Positions 62,154 through 64,000 of a stretch of DNA of 64,000 nucleotides are shown here, in pieces. Each line of letters opens with the position of its first letter. The first letter of the stretch is position 1. The notes below the pieces were generated by a model. The model worked only from the letters and a program-made list of their open reading frames with translations, was not told the origin of the DNA and made no database searches. The stretch comes from Acidovorax sp. NO-1 (GTDB taxonomy: Bacteria; Pseudomonadota; Gammaproteobacteria; Burkholderiales; Burkholderiaceae_C). The position numbers were made by a program, and so were the translations under genes. The stretch lies in the NCBI RefSeq assembly GCF_000238595.1, contig NZ_AGTS01000077.1, forward strand, positions 1-64,000, read 5' to 3'.

Positions 62154-63458
62154 ATGGATACCCACATGACCCAGCCCGATACGCCTTCATCTGATGCCCA
62201 GCCGGTTGCAGCCGCGAACGCCCTGCAATTGCACGACGCGCGGCCTTTCTTTGAAAAGGCGCTGGTCTACGGTGTGCAGCACGGCTTCATTGATGCCGAC
62301 CGGCTGGCCGCCATCAACACCGATGCGCCCAAGGGCATGGTTCAGATTGCCCGCTACTTTGGCAGCGAGTTCTTGCGGCCCGAGCTGGAGAAGGCGCGCG
62401 ACCGCATGGTCAACCTCATCAGCCTGTACCTGCTGGAGACCACGGACGGCGACCTGGCCAAGGCGGCGGTCTCGCTGCGCGACAACTCGTTCCTTTCGCG
62501 CTCCAAGGGTGGCTCAGACATGCTCAAGCGGCTGATTGCCATGCCCGAGAGCAGCAACTTTGGCATGGCGGGCTATGCCGATGCCGAGACGCAGCTTTTG
62601 GCCGTGTGGTCGCTGCGCAGCCATGCTGACTACCGGGCCGAGCTGGCGCGCCGCTCACAGATTGCGCAGGCCATCCATGCCGCGCAGTGGTTGGCAGAGC
62701 AGTTCGATCTGGACCCCGATGAGCTCGAAGCTGCAGGCGCCGACGCCGAGGCGGTCATCCGCACCGGGCTGCTCATGCTGGCGCTGGCGTCCAGGGCCAT
62801 GGACCTGGGCGAATGGCCCAACACCGTGGCGTTTGAAAAATGGGTGCTTGCTCAGCGCAAGAAGAAGCTCGCTGCGCCTTCCCAGCTGCGTCTGCCCCCC
62901 GGCCTGCCCGTGGAGCTGCGCGATTCAGTGCAGGCACACTGCGCCAGCGTGCTGGCCGACCTGCCCAAGGTACTGGATGCCGCCACACCGCTTCGCACGC
63001 TGCTGCGTCCCACGGGCGCTTTTCGCGCGCGCTACTTTCTGCTGGATGACCCGCTGGCCGAGGTGGACAGCTTCCACCGCAGCCTGGATGCGCTGGACGA
63101 GGGTGAAGAGCCCCCGCTGCCTGCCAGCAAGACCTGGACAAGAACCACCCAGGGCAACGACGATGAACATTCGCTGCTCACGCTGTTCCTGTGCCTGGCT
63201 GCGGGTGTGCCCAAGAAAACCCTGTTGACCGAAAAGACCGCGGCCAGCCTGGTGCGCAAGGTGCGCAAAGCGGGCCTGCAGCCCCAGCTCGCCACCGACT
63301 TCATCCGCGCGCACGCGCCCGGCGTGCACCAGCAGGACTACATCACGCTGTGGACGGGTTTCTTTCAGGACGCAGAAAAAATCTTGCTCAGCGACATGGA
63401 CTACCAGCTGCACGACGCTCTGGCCCTGCTGCGCCGGGAATGCAATGTGGTGGTTTAA
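62154..63458 (+). CDS. Hypothetical protein of the J-domain cluster
   Basis: 434 residues from the ATG at 62154 (GTG at 62151 or ATG at 62166 are alternatives). No family recognised. Mostly helical, cytosolic: FFEKALVYGVQHGFIDADRLAAINTDAPKGMVQIARYFGSEFLRPELEKARDRMVNLISLYLLE near the start, then SLRDNSFLSRSKGGSDMLKRLIAMPESSNFG, a middle AEAVIRTGLLMLALASRAMDLGEWP, and a C-terminal region ending FFQDAEKILLSDMDYQLHDALALLRRECNVVV. Third unknown gene downstream of the J-domain gene, same strand. Confidence 0.78.
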   Translation: MDTHMTQPDTPSSDAQPVAAANALQLHDARPFFEKALVYGVQHGFIDADRLAAINTDAPKGMVQIARYFGSEFLRPELEKARDRMVNLISLYLLETTDGDLAKAAVSLRDNSFLSRSKGGSDMLKRLIAMPESSNFGMAGYADAETQLLAVWSLRSHADYRAELARRSQIAQAIHAAQWLAEQFDLDPDELEAAGADAEAVIRTGLLMLALASRAMDLGEWPNTVAFEKWVLAQRKKKLAAPSQLRLPPGLPVELRDSVQAHCASVLADLPKVLDAATPLRTLLRPTGAFRARYFLLDDPLAEVDSFHRSLDALDEGEEPPLPASKTWTRTTQGNDDEHSLLTLFLCLAAGVPKKTLLTEKTAASLVRKVRKAGLQPQLATDFIRAHAPGVHQQDYITLWTGFFQDAEKILLSDMDYQLHDALALLRRECNVVV

Positions 63459-63579
63459 AGAAGCCCGCAGTGAGAAGCGCCCCGCGCTGCTGCCAGCGCC
63501 TGTGCCATCCCGCGTGGGGCTGAACGATCTGCCGGGTCAGGCCGGTTAACATTCCAGCCGCCCGCCCTACACCCTCACA

Positions 63580-64000
63580 GTGCACACGCCCACACTTCTC
63601 ATCATTGCAGCGCTTCTGACGGGGCTTGTCACCGCCGTGCTGTATGCCGTGTGGTCGTTCAACCGGAATATCCCCGGACTGCGCCTTTGGATGCTTTCGT
63701 TCCTGACGGGTTCGGTGTTCGGTGTGAGCCTGCTGGTGCGGGAGCGGTTGCACGAGGTGGTGGCGGTGGTGGTGTCCCAGGCCACGGTATCGCTGGCAGC
63801 GTACTTTTGCCTGATGGCAAGCCGCGCCTACATGGGGCGGCGGCCTTTTTCGCATGTCTACGCGGTGGTGGCCATCGCTACGCTGGTGGCCTTGTCGGTG
63901 TTTTTCACGGTGGTGCATCCCCATCAGGGCATGCGTTTTGTGTTCGCGGGGCTGGGTGCCGGCATCTGCTACCTGCTGGCCGCAGCCACGCTGGCCCAAG
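63580..64000 (+). CDS. Membrane protein N-terminus, probable sensor of a diguanylate cyclase (runs off right edge)
   Basis: A GTG at 63580 opens a frame that continues to the window end (140 codons). It holds four or five membrane segments: LLIIAALLTGLVTAVLYAVW, LWMLSFLTGSVFGVSLLV, VVAVVVSQATVSLAAYFCLM, VYAVVAIATLVALSVFFTVV and FVFAGLGAGICYLLAAATLA. Layout and details (FNRNIPGLRLWMLSF, SRAYMGR) recall the membrane sensor regions of Comamonadaceae GGDEF proteins, but the catalytic domain is beyond the window. Confidence 0.6.
   Translation, partial: MHTPTLLIIAALLTGLVTAVLYAVWSFNRNIPGLRLWMLSFLTGSVFGVSLLVRERLHEVVAVVVSQATVSLAAYFCLMASRAYMGRRPFSHVYAVVAIATLVALSVFFTVVHPHQGMRFVFAGLGAGICYLLAAATLAQ

Overview
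The window is a GC-rich stretch of bacterial chromosome. Housekeeping gene order (isc cluster followed by dnaQ; sucA-odhB-lpdA-zapE; clpS-clpA), protein sequence character and two dispersed palindromic repeat families all point to a betaproteobacterium of the family Comamonadaceae, most like Acidovorax. The genus is inference; family level is fairly secure. Most of the window is core chromosome; no prophage, insertion sequence or CRISPR array was seen.

Layout. 1-2.1 kb: the start of an MmeI-like fused restriction-methylation enzyme (cut by the window edge) beside an AbrB-Doc toxin-antitoxin pair; the only defence-type stretch. 2.2-4.7 kb: D-serine ammonia-lyase plus a D-arginine dehydrogenase-like flavoenzyme, a D-amino-acid catabolic pair. 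4.7-13.3 kb: small motility-type protein, Lpd-like flavoprotein, YigZ, YgiQ radical SAM protein, a CoA-transferase and an exported DODA-type dioxygenase. 13.4-17.3 kb: a decayed nucleotidyltransferase, aromatic aminotransferase and uvrB. 17.4-23.9 kb: iscRSUA-hscBA-fdx, then dnaQ. 23.9-24.1 kb: two identical tRNA-Val(CAC) genes. 24.3-27.7 kb: acetylpolyamine deacetylase, an L2HGDH-like oxidase and a DUF883/YqjE/YqjK envelope trio. 27.8-30.7 kb: pyrD, rpiA, an AI-2E-type permease. 30.9-38.5 kb: the 2-oxoglutarate dehydrogenase operon plus zapE. 38.6-46.1 kb: PP2C phosphatase, DinG-type helicase, bamD, dnaE. 46.2-49.0 kb: clpS-clpA. 49.4-59.2 kb: lipoprotein, lytic transglycosylase, exonuclease I, a PLP trans-sulfuration enzyme, Na/Pi cotransporter, Ser/Thr kinase and a SpmAB fusion. 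59.4-64 kb: YebC, a DnaJ-domain mini-protein with three unknown proteins, and the start of a membrane sensor.

Three things stand out. First, a palindromic repeat of about 60-70 bp occurs ten times, and three copies lie in frame inside genes (the methylase, ygiQ, hscA), where they encode extra surface-loop-like peptides. Second, a second GC-rich repeat family occurs four times, and one copy supplies the apparent N-terminus of a nucleotidyltransferase remnant that also has an internal deletion. Third, four otherwise good genes between 49.9 and 58.7 kb each lack exactly one base in a short base run. Such clustering suggests local sequencing or assembly error at least as much as real gene decay. 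I did not find a convincing wholly new multigene system; the DnaJ-linked unknown cluster (60.2-63.5 kb) and the in-gene repeats are the best candidates for further attention.
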